A stretch of 64,000 bases of DNA, taken from assembly GCA_027485575.1 (NCBI GenBank), contig JAIXQU010000051.1, positions 55,713-119,712 on the forward strand, written 5' to 3'. The notes beneath the pieces were generated by a model. The model searched no databases, was not told where the DNA came from, and worked only from the letters and a program-made list of their open reading frames with translations. This document shows positions 36,370 to 46,058 of the stretch, one piece after another (position 1 is the stretch's first letter; every line of letters begins with the position of its first letter). The position numbers and the translations under genes are program-made. This stretch comes from Cytophagaceae bacterium. Lineage in GTDB: Bacteria; Bacteroidota; Bacteroidia; Cytophagales; Flexibacteraceae.

Positions 36370-37428
36370 TTAGTTTTCTGATAGTGAGGGCTTTTGCTTG
36401 TTTGCAAGTTGACCGCATGCGGCATCAATATCTTTGCCCCGGCTTCGTCTCACATTGACTATAATTCCTTTTTTTTCCAGAATAGATTTGAATTCTTCAA
36501 GGTTGTCTATAGAGGTGTTTACATAATCTGCCTCTTCAATCGGATTGTATTCAATGATGTTGATTTTTATAGGCGCTCCAATTGATTTGGTGAAATTGGC
36601 AAGCTCCAAAGCATCAGATTTTCCATCATTAAATCCTTGAAATGCAATGTATTCGAAGGTAATCTGGTTTTTCGTTTTCTGATAAAAATACCTTAAACTC
36701 TCTTTTAAAACTGCCAGGGTATTGGACTCGTTGATGGGCATTATCTGGTTTCGTTTTTCATCATTTGCTGCATGGAGCGAAAGTGCAAGGTTAAATTTGA
36801 CATCGTCATCAGCCAGTTTTTTTATCATTTTGGCGATTCCGGCTGTAGAAAGTGTAATTCGCTTCGGAGACCAACCCATGCCTTGAGGTGAAATAATCTT
36901 ATTTATGCCATCCAGCACATTGGCATAGTTGAGCAAGGGTTCTCCCATTCCCATCATAACAATGTTGGTCAGTGGTAATTCATACTCTGATTTGGCAATC
37001 AGGTCAATGGCCTTTGCCTGATCAAAAATTTCAGATGCTTCAAGGTTTCGTTTTCTGTCCATGTAGCCGGTGGCGCAGAACTTACAGGTCAGCGAACATC
37101 CAACCTGAGAAGATATGCAAGCAGTCATGCGGTCATTTGCAGGGATCAAGACTCCTTCAACTATATTTTTGTCAAATAATCTGAAAGCTGCTTTTACAGT
37201 ACCATCATTGCTTTTTTGCCGGGTGGCAATTTCAAGGGTTCTGATTTCAAATTCAGCATCCAGTTTTTGACGCAAATCTTTTGAAAGATTGGCCATTTCC
37301 TCAAACGATTTGACCCATTTATTCCAGAGCCAGTCTTCAATCTGCTTAGTTCTGAATGCCTTTTCACCTATACCATCCATCCAGGTTGACAACTCAGCAG
37401 TTGAAATTTTTCTAATGTCTTTTTTCAC
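36370..37428 (-). CDS. rlmN: Dual-specificity 23S rRNA/tRNA adenine-C2 methyltransferase RlmN
   Basis: RlmN is a radical-SAM enzyme that methylates A2503 of 23S rRNA and A37 of some tRNAs. The N-terminal helical domain has GEKAFRTKQIEDWLWNK. The cluster motif is ISSQVGCSLTCKFCATGYM with three cysteines. VMMGMGEPLLNYANV and RITLSTAGIAKMIKKL follow, and VRRSRGKDIDAACGQL near the end holds the C-terminal catalytic cysteine. At 352 residues it is complete. It is not related to the neighbours. Confidence 0.96.
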   Translation of the reverse strand: MKKDIRKISTAELSTWMDGIGEKAFRTKQIEDWLWNKWVKSFEEMANLSKDLRQKLDAEFEIRTLEIATRQKSNDGTVKAAFRLFDKNIVEGVLIPANDRMTACISSQVGCSLTCKFCATGYMDRKRNLEASEIFDQAKAIDLIAKSEYELPLTNIVMMGMGEPLLNYANVLDGINKIISPQGMGWSPKRITLSTAGIAKMIKKLADDDVKFNLALSLHAANDEKRNQIMPINESNTLAVLKESLRYFYQKTKNQITFEYIAFQGFNDGKSDALELANFTKSIGAPIKINIIEYNPIEEADYVNTSIDNLEEFKSILEKKGIIVNVRRSRGKDIDAACGQLANKQKPSLSEN

Positions 37429-37507
37429 AGGTCAATTTTGAATTGCAAAGATAGTAAGATTGAAATGGTGGATTATGGTTTCATCCTTTTAGCCAAACAT
37501 TTGACAA

Positions 37508-39499
37508 TCACCTTTTTTTGATAAACCAAATTCCCTGAATAGTGAAATAGGGTTGAAACCGCTCATCTTTCAGGTTGAGTTGGTCAAGGGTGAAGCTATT
37601 TCCAATGAATAGCTCTTCTGATTTTTTATATTTGAAATATTGGCTTGAAAGCTGAAACCAAAACTCTGTCATCAATCTGAATCGATTGGATTTGGTCCAT
37701 AAAATCCGCAGTTGGGGGCCCTGCTGGACAATAAAAGTTTTTAAATAGATTAACCTTGCTCCAATTGCAGGATCAGACAGACTAGCCTTTGATTTTCGTA
37801 TCTGCCAATAGGTTCTATACCCTATTTGCAATGCAAATTCCTTTTCAGGACTTTGGATTTGCGCATATTGACTTTTTAGTGAAATATCGTAAATCGTAAC
37901 TGTATCTATCGGACTTTCAGTAAAGCCATCCCAGTTTAACTGGCTTAAGCGGTTTTCTCTTCTTAAAAAATCAGCCAAAACCTTGAACTTATGGTTCAAT
38001 TTGTAGTCGGCCTGATGGGCAAAAATCAAAACCCGGTTGGACCTGTTTTTTTCCTGTTGCCTTTCGAAATCTCTTACCTGATAGGTGGCCCAAATCCCCA
38101 ACTGTCCACTCCAATTGAGGCGTCCTTTTGACCACCTGAAGCCGGGTTCCCACCTGATTATCCGGTCTTTAAAGTTTTCAGAACTTTGGCTGGCTTCAAT
38201 GTAAATCAAATGCCTCAAACTTGCTGAGAACTTATTTATCAGTCTGAAGTTGTTGAAAACACTCCATTCGTGAACACCTTCTGTGGCATACAGGATTTCG
38301 TCTCTATCCTGGTTATTTAATTCTGATTTGGTATCCACCCGAAGAAGTTGGGCGACATAGTTTACCCGAATCAGATGTTTATCTGATACCTTAAAACGTG
38401 CATCTGTCGTGTACGTGATAAATTGTTCCTGGATGTCTTTTATTTTTTCATCTGCCAGGCGCTGTTTGTAGGCAACCTGTTCGAATAAAAAATTTGGATC
38501 GCCTCTTTTCGACCTATCCAAAACGTCATAGGTCCGGTTTCTTTGCCGGGTTTCAAATTGAAAAGAAACCCTGGTCTTTTTTGAATTGTATTTGAGGGAA
38601 TTCTGGCTTTGAAACTCGTCTTGAAAATAAAGGACGTTGCGGGTTTCCAGTCCAGATTCAGCATTTCTATAAAAAAACGATCTGTTGGGTTTAACGTATT
38701 GGTTTTCAGAATCAAATACTAAATTTTTATAAAGTTCAAACCTGAGTTTGGCCTTTGCATATAAAGTGTCGCTGATAATGGATTGAATGTCTTTTCCAAG
38801 GTAATCTTCAATTCTGCTTTTTAAAAAGCCTATTTCTGTTGATAAAAAGCCATTTGATTCAAATTCTTTGGATAAAGTCCCAATTCCTGAAATGCGGCTG
38901 TTTGAACGTGGCTTAATCTGGGTGTTCGAACCTTCACCCGCAATCCTTAACTGAAAAGAACTGTCTATAATTTGGGTAAAGTACTCAGCTTTTGTGTACA
39001 ATTTTTGGCCGGAATTGTTGTTGTTCAACCTCTTGTCATTAACAAGTCCGGCTCCTGCAGAAAGAAGAAGTCCTGATTCTTTTTTCTCCCAACCAATAAA
39101 ATTTACTCTTGATGAAAATTGGGCCAATCGCGTTTGGTTGGCAAGAAATGAATACTGCCATGCTTCATTTTCAAGCGCCCAATGTTTTGAAATCCTCCAG
39201 TTGTGGAAAATGGAAGTCCAGACATTACTGACTATAAATCTTTTGCTGGGTAAAGCTTTATTATAGATTCCATATTGACCAATCTGCGTTTGAATATTCT
39301 GGTTTTTTGAAAAATTGGAGCGGTAATCAGCTACATTTCCGGTGGAAAAAGTATTGATTCCTAAACGTAAACTTTCAGTTTTTACCGCAGAAGAATCAGC
39401 CAAAGGCTGTGAAATTCCCGAAAAACAGAAAACAAAACAAGGCAGACAAACCAGAAAAACTCTAAAAGAAATCAGACTTCTGAATTGCAAAATTTTCAT
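37508..39499 (-). CDS. Large predicted outer-membrane barrel protein
   Basis: I start at ATG 39499, where a signal peptide follows (MKILQFRSLISFRVFLVCLP ... GISQ); the frame extends 15 residues upstream without improving it. The mature protein of about 640 residues is built of many short strands with alternating aromatic/hydrophobic and polar residues, such as KLRFELYKNLVFDSENQYV and KVLADFLRRENRLSQLNW. It ends FQPYFTIQGIWFIKKR, which fits a final membrane strand. I do not recognise a family; no plug or TonB box is seen. It is a single gene, and a cell-surface role is inferred from structure alone. Confidence 0.62.
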   Translation of the reverse strand: MKILQFRSLISFRVFLVCLPCFVFCFSGISQPLADSSAVKTESLRLGINTFSTGNVADYRSNFSKNQNIQTQIGQYGIYNKALPSKRFIVSNVWTSIFHNWRISKHWALENEAWQYSFLANQTRLAQFSSRVNFIGWEKKESGLLLSAGAGLVNDKRLNNNNSGQKLYTKAEYFTQIIDSSFQLRIAGEGSNTQIKPRSNSRISGIGTLSKEFESNGFLSTEIGFLKSRIEDYLGKDIQSIISDTLYAKAKLRFELYKNLVFDSENQYVKPNRSFFYRNAESGLETRNVLYFQDEFQSQNSLKYNSKKTRVSFQFETRQRNRTYDVLDRSKRGDPNFLFEQVAYKQRLADEKIKDIQEQFITYTTDARFKVSDKHLIRVNYVAQLLRVDTKSELNNQDRDEILYATEGVHEWSVFNNFRLINKFSASLRHLIYIEASQSSENFKDRIIRWEPGFRWSKGRLNWSGQLGIWATYQVRDFERQQEKNRSNRVLIFAHQADYKLNHKFKVLADFLRRENRLSQLNWDGFTESPIDTVTIYDISLKSQYAQIQSPEKEFALQIGYRTYWQIRKSKASLSDPAIGARLIYLKTFIVQQGPQLRILWTKSNRFRLMTEFWFQLSSQYFKYKKSEELFIGNSFTLDQLNLKDERFQPYFTIQGIWFIKKR

Positions 39500-39603
39500 C
39501 AATATCTTTGAAGCCTGTATTTTAAAGGAGCGGGCAAAATGCAATTTATTTTGTCTAAATTGAAATCCAAATTTCGGTTTTGATTCTTTGGGAATAACAA
39601 CAG

Positions 39604-40044
39604 ATGGGTGAAAGGATATTTAAATATTGTACTGTTTTTCTGGTCAGTATGTTCAAGTTTGTAATTGGACCTACTACCGGTATTTTTTCCGGGCTAACCA
39701 TTGTTGAATCTGCTTTGCTCACCACTTTAGGAATGATGACTTCTGTGTTTTTATTTTCCTTTGGAGGAACGGCAGTCAGAGACTGGTGGTTTACTACATT
39801 CAGGCACGATAGAAAATTATTTTCTCCAAGGAATAGAAAGGTCGTTAAGTTCTGGATAAGGTATGGGATTAAAGGCCTTGCATTGTTGACTCCCATTGTT
39901 TTTAGTCCCATTGTTGGAACCCTTCTTGCCATTTCTTTTGGGGAAGAAAAATCCAGAATTTTCAGGTTTATGTTGATTTCTTCGCTTTTCTGGGGATTTG
40001 TTTTATCTGGGTCTATCTGGTTAATTCACAATGTGATAAGTTAG
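39604..40044 (+). CDS. Small membrane protein, possible small multidrug export family
   Basis: A 146-residue protein with three or four membrane segments: IGPTTGIFSGLTIVESALL with a following hydrophobic stretch, GLALLTPIVFSPIVGTLLAI, and the C-terminal ISSLFWGFVLSGSIWLI. The PTTG-x-x-SGL and SPIVGT-x-LAI elements resemble the COG2426/small multi-drug export group, but the match is by eye. No partner gene is adjacent. It converges on the TspO-like gene with 2 bases between stops. Confidence 0.55.
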   Translation: MGERIFKYCTVFLVSMFKFVIGPTTGIFSGLTIVESALLTTLGMMTSVFLFSFGGTAVRDWWFTTFRHDRKLFSPRNRKVVKFWIRYGIKGLALLTPIVFSPIVGTLLAISFGEEKSRIFRFMLISSLFWGFVLSGSIWLIHNVIS

Positions 40045-40046
40045 AT

Positions 40047-40583
40047 TTAAGGGAACTCATTCATAGAAATAATTCCACCGTTAACCAACATCCAATAACT
40101 TGTCAATAAGAAAAAGAAAGTTGCCCTTTTGCCTGCTTTCGGGTCGACATTGTAAAATTTCTGGATGCAAAAAACTGCGGCGCCCCATTGAATAACAGCG
40201 AGGCCCAATCCTAAAACCGGAAAATGGAAACCCCCAAAAACGATTAACCAAACAGAATGCAAAGTTATCCAGATACTAAATGCCCGCCTTGCCGGTTTAA
40301 CCGCTGGATTACCTGAAACATTTCCCATAATAATGGTTACAGCCAATCCGGCCAAAACAAGACAAACCAGATGAATTGGGGCTAAAATAAACATTGGGAA
40401 TGCAAAATCTGGTTTTTGCAAACCGTTATACCAGTGTCTGGTATTAAAAAAAAGAAGCAAAGCCGCTGAAATACCTAAAAAGGTGGTGACTGAAAGGCCA
40501 CTCCATTTATAGTATTTAGGGTTAATTGGTATTTTTATTGCCAAAGAATTAAGTTGTAATATTAATAAATCATGACCATCCAA
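40047..40583 (-). CDS. TspO/MBR family protein
   Basis: A 178-residue protein with five membrane helices. WYNGLQKPDFAFPMFILAPI matches the TspO signature (usually W-Y-x-x-L-x-KPxFxPPxWxFxPVW), and SIWITLHSVWLIVFGGFHFP matches the second conserved block. TspO proteins bind porphyrins or cholesterol and take part in stress and tetrapyrrole control, but the usual WVFGPVW box is weaker here (MFILAPIH), so ligand binding may differ. The first codons overlap pcm by 14 bases, so the two are probably transcribed together. Confidence 0.72.
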   Translation of the reverse strand: MDGHDLLILQLNSLAIKIPINPKYYKWSGLSVTTFLGISAALLLFFNTRHWYNGLQKPDFAFPMFILAPIHLVCLVLAGLAVTIIMGNVSGNPAVKPARRAFSIWITLHSVWLIVFGGFHFPVLGLGLAVIQWGAAVFCIQKFYNVDPKAGKRATFFFLLTSYWMLVNGGIISMNEFP

Positions 40584-41223
40584 AACTACCTTTTAAAGGA
40601 ACAAATGAAAAATCTCCAAATTTTTCTTCAAATATCTGGGAATCCATTCCTTTTGAAATTTTAAACATCTCTTGTTTTGCGTTATTTCCACTAGGAATTA
40701 CCAGAATTCCTCCGGGCTTTAATTGGTCAATCAATGGTTGAGGGATGGCAGGTGCTCCAGCTGTCACCAGGATGCGATCAAAAGGTGCAAAATTGGGAAG
40801 TCCTTTGCTTCCATCTCCTAGAAAAAAGTTGGGTTCATAGCCCATTTTTGGCAGAATCTGCTTGGTTCTATGGAACAATTTCGGCTGGTACTCAATGGTA
40901 TATACCGTTGCCCCCAATTCCATTAAAACAGAACACTGATAACCCGAGCCTGTTCCGATTTCCAAAACTTTATGCTTAGGTTTCAACTCCAGCAATTCTG
41001 TTTGCCTGGCAACAGTAAATGGTTGTGAAATGGTTTGGCCCTCACCAATTGGAAATGCTTTGTCCTGGTAAGCATGGCTAATCAATGCATTTTCGAAAAA
41101 TACATGCCTTGGAATTTTTCCAATGGCTGCAAGAATTCTCTGGTCGGAAATTCCTTTTTTTTCAAGCTCTATGACAAGGTTTCGCCTCAGTCCCTGGTGT
41201 CGAAAAGTGTCTATAAATTGCAT
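40570..41223 (-). CDS. pcm: Protein-L-isoaspartate O-methyltransferase
   Basis: Pcm methylates isoaspartyl residues to start repair of aged proteins. I start at ATG 41223 (MQFIDTFRHQGLRRNLV), 14 codons inside the open frame, since the family begins with this helix. The substrate loop FPIGEGQTISQPF, the SAM loop KVLEIGTGSGYQCSVL and DRILVTAGAPAIPQPLI are diagnostic. The 217 residues are normal. It overlaps the TspO-like gene by 14 bases. Confidence 0.94.
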   Translation of the reverse strand: MQFIDTFRHQGLRRNLVIELEKKGISDQRILAAIGKIPRHVFFENALISHAYQDKAFPIGEGQTISQPFTVARQTELLELKPKHKVLEIGTGSGYQCSVLMELGATVYTIEYQPKLFHRTKQILPKMGYEPNFFLGDGSKGLPNFAPFDRILVTAGAPAIPQPLIDQLKPGGILVIPSGNNAKQEMFKISKGMDSQIFEEKFGDFSFVPLKGSFGWS

Positions 41224-41314
41224 AATTACAAGGCAAGGTAGCAGCCCATTCAAATATTTACTCAATTTTGCATTGTAATTCTATAAAATCAACTTTGCTG
41301 TTAGGCTTAAAATA

Positions 41315-42289
41315 TTGAATAATAGAGTATTATATATTTTTTTGGTAACGAGGAATTATTCCGGACTCTACGGCTTTTTTCATAATATATTTAAAAGTCA
41401 GTGGCCCGGTATCTTTTCATTTCCAATTCTGGTTCTCCTTTTAGGATTGAATGCCTGCAACACAATTGATCCACCTTTAAATATACCTGCTTATATTCAG
41501 GTCGATAGTTTTTCCTTTTCTACGGCTGATAGTACTGGTTTCAACACCCAAAAAATTTCAGATGTCTGGATATTTGTAAACGGACAACAAATAGGCACTT
41601 ATTCTGTTCCTACTAAACCTATTCCTGTTCTTGCAGAAGGAAATGCAACCGTTTCAATTCTTGCCGGGGTCTATGCAGATGGGGTTTTATCCAATAGAAT
41701 TTATTATCCTTTTTATGGTAAGTATAAACAAACCATGGTTTTCGGAAAGGGAAAAGTCACCAAAGTAATTCCAAGGTTTGCGTTTGAATCTTCCCTGAAG
41801 ATTCCATTTACATACTATCAGGATTTTGAAACTTCTGATTCCGGTTTTAGCAAGGGGACCAAAGGAACCGTAGAATTAAAAAGGCTAAATCATTTAAATG
41901 CAAATTCTTACCCTTCTCTTGGAAATAGGTACGGTAGTTTAACTACCACCAGCGATGAAGATTTGATTGAATTTTCAAACTCAATTTTAGTTCCATTAAA
42001 TGAGACTGGTATGCCGGTTTACGTGGAGTTTGACTACAAATCTACCTGTGAAATTCAGGTTGGGCTAAAAGGTGCAAAGCCAAATTCGCCCGTATTATCA
42101 ACTTATGATCTTGTGCTGAAACCAAGAGATGTGTGGACAAAAATCTATGTGAATCTGACAGACGAAATTGCCAGTTTGAGCCAGGAAAAGAATTTGAAAT
42201 ACAGATTCTTTTTAACAACATTTAATCCGCCGGGGGCCGGAAACAGCCTTAGTATCGATAATATTAGACTATTACAATTTCCAAAATGA
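41315..42289 (+). CDS. Lipoprotein of the polysaccharide cluster, function unknown
   Basis: The open frame has no ATG in its first 50 codons; TTG 41315 is the first possible start. The signal segment FPILVLLLGLNAC gives a good lipobox with the Cys as acylation site. The mature part has two beta-rich regions: about 100 residues with DVWIFVNGQQIGTYSVP, then a jelly-roll-like part with YYQDFETSDSGFSKGTKG and LSIDNIRLLQFPK. The stop overlaps the next gene, a sugar transferase, as ATGA, so it belongs to the polysaccharide operon. I know no family name. The true start is uncertain. Confidence 0.65.
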   Translation: MNNRVLYIFLVTRNYSGLYGFFHNIFKSQWPGIFSFPILVLLLGLNACNTIDPPLNIPAYIQVDSFSFSTADSTGFNTQKISDVWIFVNGQQIGTYSVPTKPIPVLAEGNATVSILAGVYADGVLSNRIYYPFYGKYKQTMVFGKGKVTKVIPRFAFESSLKIPFTYYQDFETSDSGFSKGTKGTVELKRLNHLNANSYPSLGNRYGSLTTTSDEDLIEFSNSILVPLNETGMPVYVEFDYKSTCEIQVGLKGAKPNSPVLSTYDLVLKPRDVWTKIYVNLTDEIASLSQEKNLKYRFFLTTFNPPGAGNSLSIDNIRLLQFPK

Positions 42290-43695
42290 CAATTGATAAA
42301 AGGGCGGTAAAAATCGGATACATATGCAGCGATATTCTGGCTGCAGTCCTTGCCTGGCTTTTTTTCTTCTGGTACAGAAACCATATTTCCGATGATCTCA
42401 ACCCTGGAAAATTTTTCTCACTTTTTTACAGTTCTCTTGCCATTGCCGTTTTCTGGTTGCTAATCAATGGGTTTTGGGGTTTTTATAAGGACTATTTTCG
42501 TAAATCCAGGATCAAGGAAGTTTATTATCTCATCTCCTCGGTTTTATTTGGAGTCATCGTCATTTTCCTTTTTTTGATTCTGGATGATGATGGCTCAAAA
42601 AATTACCAGAAATACTACAAAACCACGGCTTTATATTTTTTTATTCACCTTGTGTGCAGTGCATTTTTTAAAGTCTGGTATTTGTCAATCGTAAAAAAAC
42701 TCATCCATAAACAAATCATAAATTTTCCAACTCTAATTGTTGGAAATGGGCCTTCCGCCTGGGAAATCTTTCATGACATTACCAAAAACAGCCAACATCT
42801 CGGGCTGAATTTCAGAGGTTTTGTTCACCTGGGTGAAGAGTCAGATTCTATGGGAAACATTACGTTTTTGCCTTCTCTTGGCCATTACAGGCAAATGGAA
42901 AACATTATTGAGAACCATAAAATTGAACAGATCATTTTGGCCATTGAAGCCACAGATCACCTGCACCTGGAGGAAATTTTAAATATTACCGAAGGCAGGA
43001 AATTGATAATCAGCATTCTGCCCGATATCTACCAGATTTTACTTGGGCTGGTCCGGGTTCAACACGTTTTTGGAACACCGCTTATTGAAATCAGACAAGA
43101 TTTGATGCCTGTTTGGCAAATGGTCGTTAAGCGGGGAATGGATATTGTGGTTTCTCTTTTGGTTTTGATTTTGGGTTCTCCATTTTTAATTACTGTGGGG
43201 CTCATTACTTATTTCACTTCCAAAGGACCTGTTTTGTTTTTTCAGGAAAGGGTTGGAAAAAATGGAGTTCCATTTAAAATTATTAAATACCGCAGCATGT
43301 TTACAGACGCCGAGAAGCTTGGTCCTGCGTTGTCTTCTACCCATGACCCAAGAATTACACCCTGGGGTAGATTTATGAGAAGAACCCGGATAGATGAGTT
43401 TCCACAGTTTTTTAATGTTTTGGTGGGTGAAATGTCGTTGGTCGGGCCAAGACCGGAAAGGCAGTTTTTTATAGATAAAATTATGGAAGTTGCCCCGCAC
43501 TACAAGCATCTGAACAGGGTAAGACCCGGCATTACCTCTTTGGGCCAGGTGAAATATGGGTATGCTGAAAATGTAGATGAAATGGTCAGAAGGTTGAAAT
43601 TTGATATCATTTATATTGAGAACATGTCCATTGGAATGGATTTCCGGATTCTGATTTATACCGTTCTTACAGTGATTGGGGCAAAGGGAAAATAG
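42286..43695 (+). CDS. Polyprenyl-phosphate glycosyl-1-phosphate transferase (initiating sugar transferase)
   Basis: This WbaP/WcaJ-type enzyme moves a sugar phosphate from a nucleotide sugar to undecaprenyl phosphate and so starts a polysaccharide repeat unit. Four N-terminal membrane helices (residues 1 to about 140) precede a CoA-binding-like region with TLIVGNGPSAWEIF. One further membrane segment (VVSLLVLILGSPFLITVGL) leads into the catalytic domain: FFQERVGKNGVPFKIIKYRS, RITPWGRFMRRTRIDEFPQF and GEMSLVGPRPERQFF. The 469 residues are full length. It is coupled to the lipoprotein gene upstream and the glycosyltransferase downstream. Confidence 0.93.
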   Translation: MTIDKRAVKIGYICSDILAAVLAWLFFFWYRNHISDDLNPGKFFSLFYSSLAIAVFWLLINGFWGFYKDYFRKSRIKEVYYLISSVLFGVIVIFLFLILDDDGSKNYQKYYKTTALYFFIHLVCSAFFKVWYLSIVKKLIHKQIINFPTLIVGNGPSAWEIFHDITKNSQHLGLNFRGFVHLGEESDSMGNITFLPSLGHYRQMENIIENHKIEQIILAIEATDHLHLEEILNITEGRKLIISILPDIYQILLGLVRVQHVFGTPLIEIRQDLMPVWQMVVKRGMDIVVSLLVLILGSPFLITVGLITYFTSKGPVLFFQERVGKNGVPFKIIKYRSMFTDAEKLGPALSSTHDPRITPWGRFMRRTRIDEFPQFFNVLVGEMSLVGPRPERQFFIDKIMEVAPHYKHLNRVRPGITSLGQVKYGYAENVDEMVRRLKFDIIYIENMSIGMDFRILIYTVLTVIGAKGK

Positions 43696-43699
43696 GAAA

Positions 43700-44767
43700 A
43701 TGGAAGGGAAAAGAATCATATTTTTACCCATTTGGGGAAAGCAGAATGAAACCATACCCCAAAAACAAATGGAGGCCATTCGAGATTTGGGTGGCTTTGC
43801 CAGATATGGTTTGCCGGTAACTCTCTTTCCTTTAACCCGGTCGGCCATTGCTTTCAGGCCAGACGTGATTAGTTTGGATTGGATTCATCAGTATGCAGTA
43901 AGTCCGGGTTGGTTTGCCTCATTGGTTAAGTCTTTTTTTTTCGCCATTGATGTGGTTTTGGTTCAATTAATTTTTAAACCAAAAATGGTTTGGACGATGC
44001 ACAATCTCCAGCACCACGACCCAAGGCCAAGAAAAATTGAAAGGTGGATTTCTAAGTTTTTTGCATCGAAATGCAGCTTCATCCGAGTTTTAGGTCCGGG
44101 TATCGAGGCAGTTGTCGCAGAATACCTTGAATTGCCCAAATCAAAAATTATTTCCATTCCTGAAGGGCCATTTGTAGGCTGGTATCCAGACGATGTTGCC
44201 GCTGCCCAGGCTAGAGTAAAACTTAAACTGGACCCTGCTGACCGGGTTTGGCTTTATTTTGGAAATCTCCGGCCTTACAAAGGTGTGGAACAGTTGATTG
44301 GTGCATTCAAAAATCTGTCAAAACCAAACTCAAGATTAATCATAGCCGGGAGGCCATTTGACAACCATTATGCCCAAAGCCTGAAAGATTTATGCCTTCA
44401 AATGCCAGATGTTGTTTTGGATTTCAGGACGATTCCCGATGATGAAATCCAGATTTTCTTTGCTGCCTCTGATTTGGTGGTTTTGCCATTTAAAAATGTA
44501 CTCAATTCAGGTTCAGCAATTTTGGCAATGGGTTTTTCAAAACCTGTGGTTGCACCCGCAATCGGTCTTTTGCCATTCCGGTTAAAATCGCAACCTGATT
44601 TATTGTATCGCCAAAACGAAAAACTTGAAGATGCATTGATTAGATTAGAAAAATTTGACAATGAAGCCTTGGCCGAAATTGGTAGAAAAAACAGGGAGGA
44701 AGTACTTCAATATAAATGGGAAGATTTTGCCAAGTTTCTTTTAAAGATAGCCTCAAATGGAGAATAA
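43700..44767 (+). CDS. Glycosyltransferase family 4-like protein
   Basis: A 355-residue GT-B glycosyltransferase. The start is ATG 43700; eight further codons upstream only overlap the sugar transferase gene. The N-terminal half has KMVWTMHNLQHHDPRP and the C-terminal half has the donor site VWLYFGNLRPYKGVEQLIGA and SDLVVLPFKNVLNSGSAILA, the GT4 pattern. It lacks a signal peptide and should act on lipid-linked sugars at the inner face of the membrane. It begins 4 bases after the sugar transferase gene and overlaps the O-antigen ligase gene by 11 bases. Confidence 0.85.
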   Translation: MEGKRIIFLPIWGKQNETIPQKQMEAIRDLGGFARYGLPVTLFPLTRSAIAFRPDVISLDWIHQYAVSPGWFASLVKSFFFAIDVVLVQLIFKPKMVWTMHNLQHHDPRPRKIERWISKFFASKCSFIRVLGPGIEAVVAEYLELPKSKIISIPEGPFVGWYPDDVAAAQARVKLKLDPADRVWLYFGNLRPYKGVEQLIGAFKNLSKPNSRLIIAGRPFDNHYAQSLKDLCLQMPDVVLDFRTIPDDEIQIFFAASDLVVLPFKNVLNSGSAILAMGFSKPVVAPAIGLLPFRLKSQPDLLYRQNEKLEDALIRLEKFDNEALAEIGRKNREEVLQYKWEDFAKFLLKIASNGE

Positions 44768-46058
44768 AGAACTGAAGCTTTTTCCAAAGCATTTTTGGAT
44801 AATATTTATTTTCATAGGTTCCAATTTAGCTTCACTTTCCATTTTTAATGTTTACATAAATCAATTGAGGTTCATCAGGCAACCATTTTTATTGATTTGT
44901 CTTGCAGCCACTTTGCACTATCTTCCTCTGATTAGAAACCAAAAGCAGATACCGGTTTTAACCTTTGCCTTCTACTCATTTGTTTTTTACTTCATTTTTA
45001 ATCTCATAACATCCCTCGATCCCGTAAACTCAGTTGTCTATGGTTCCTGGATGATTCTCTCCCTGATTTTTTTGTACCAACTGATTTTTGCGAGATGTGG
45101 ATTGTCTTTCAAACAGCTACTTTATATTCTGTCAGTCAGCATTTTAATTATAGGAGAGTTGTCAATCGTCATTAGTTTGGTTGGTGCTTATGTTTTCGAT
45201 TTTAGCGAGTTTTTTGATGAAAGATATAATTTCTCAAATATGAAAATGACAAGGGAATTGGCAGGAGTGTTTGGCTCGAACAATACCTTGGGCATGGTTA
45301 CATTTTTGATTCAGGTCTTTTATATCTCCTTGTTTCTGCTTTTTAAACCAGCCAATAAATATGGTCTTCTGTTTTTGGCTTTTTTACATACTGGTTTGAT
45401 TTTATTTATTGGCAACCGGGCAAGTATGTTTTGCGGCGTTTTAATCTGGCTAGGGTTTTTTCTATATGTAAATCGTTCATTTATAGGAACATTTGTTTTA
45501 TTGTCGTCTTTATTTTTAGGGTTTATAGTTTTCAATGAGGCAATTTTGAAGAAGCTAAGAATCGAACAATTTGAAGATGGAAATTTGTTTGGAAACCGGT
45601 CACAACTAATCAATGAGGCGGTTCAGGTGGTGCAGCAAATGGACTTTTTTGGTGTCGGTTTTCAAAACCAAAGACTATCAAGAAGGCATTTTGGTGTAGA
45701 ATCAGCAGAGGAAAAGGAGCTCAATTTTCACAATACCTATCTGGCTGTGGTTGCCGAGCTAGGTTTTTTGGGACTTTTATGGATTCCCGGCCTCCTGATT
45801 TTTTATCTTTTGAAATCTCCGGAATATGAGGCCAATGAAGAGGAATTGAAGATTTTCCGATTTTTAAAATTGTTAATTCTGGTTCTGCTTTTGGTTTATC
45901 TACCTGTTGAAGATTCTATAAATTCACCAGGAAGCCCAATGTTTGCTATTTTCTGGTTGATGTTTTTTACGCTCATCAAAGGGTTATGCGAAAGCCCTAC
46001 TTTGAAATCCTATGAATCAATCCAAAACAAAAATAGCCTTTCTAACCACTCAGTTTAG
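44757..46058 (+). CDS. O-antigen ligase/polymerase family membrane protein
   Basis: A 433-residue inner-membrane protein with about ten hydrophobic helices. A periplasmic loop near residues 280-320 contains GNRSQLINEAVQVV, FFGVGFQNQ and ELNFHNTYLAVVAELGFLGL. The GxGF and HN-x-Y-L/F-x-x-x-x-E-x-G pattern is the Wzy_C/WaaL mark. It either polymerises repeat units (Wzy) or ligates them to an acceptor (WaaL); sequence alone does not separate these. The cluster supplies an initiating transferase and two glycosyltransferases for the same chain. It overlaps both neighbours. Confidence 0.85.
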   Translation: MENKELKLFPKHFWIIFIFIGSNLASLSIFNVYINQLRFIRQPFLLICLAATLHYLPLIRNQKQIPVLTFAFYSFVFYFIFNLITSLDPVNSVVYGSWMILSLIFLYQLIFARCGLSFKQLLYILSVSILIIGELSIVISLVGAYVFDFSEFFDERYNFSNMKMTRELAGVFGSNNTLGMVTFLIQVFYISLFLLFKPANKYGLLFLAFLHTGLILFIGNRASMFCGVLIWLGFFLYVNRSFIGTFVLLSSLFLGFIVFNEAILKKLRIEQFEDGNLFGNRSQLINEAVQVVQQMDFFGVGFQNQRLSRRHFGVESAEEKELNFHNTYLAVVAELGFLGLLWIPGLLIFYLLKSPEYEANEEELKIFRFLKLLILVLLLVYLPVEDSINSPGSPMFAIFWLMFFTLIKGLCESPTLKSYESIQNKNSLSNHSV

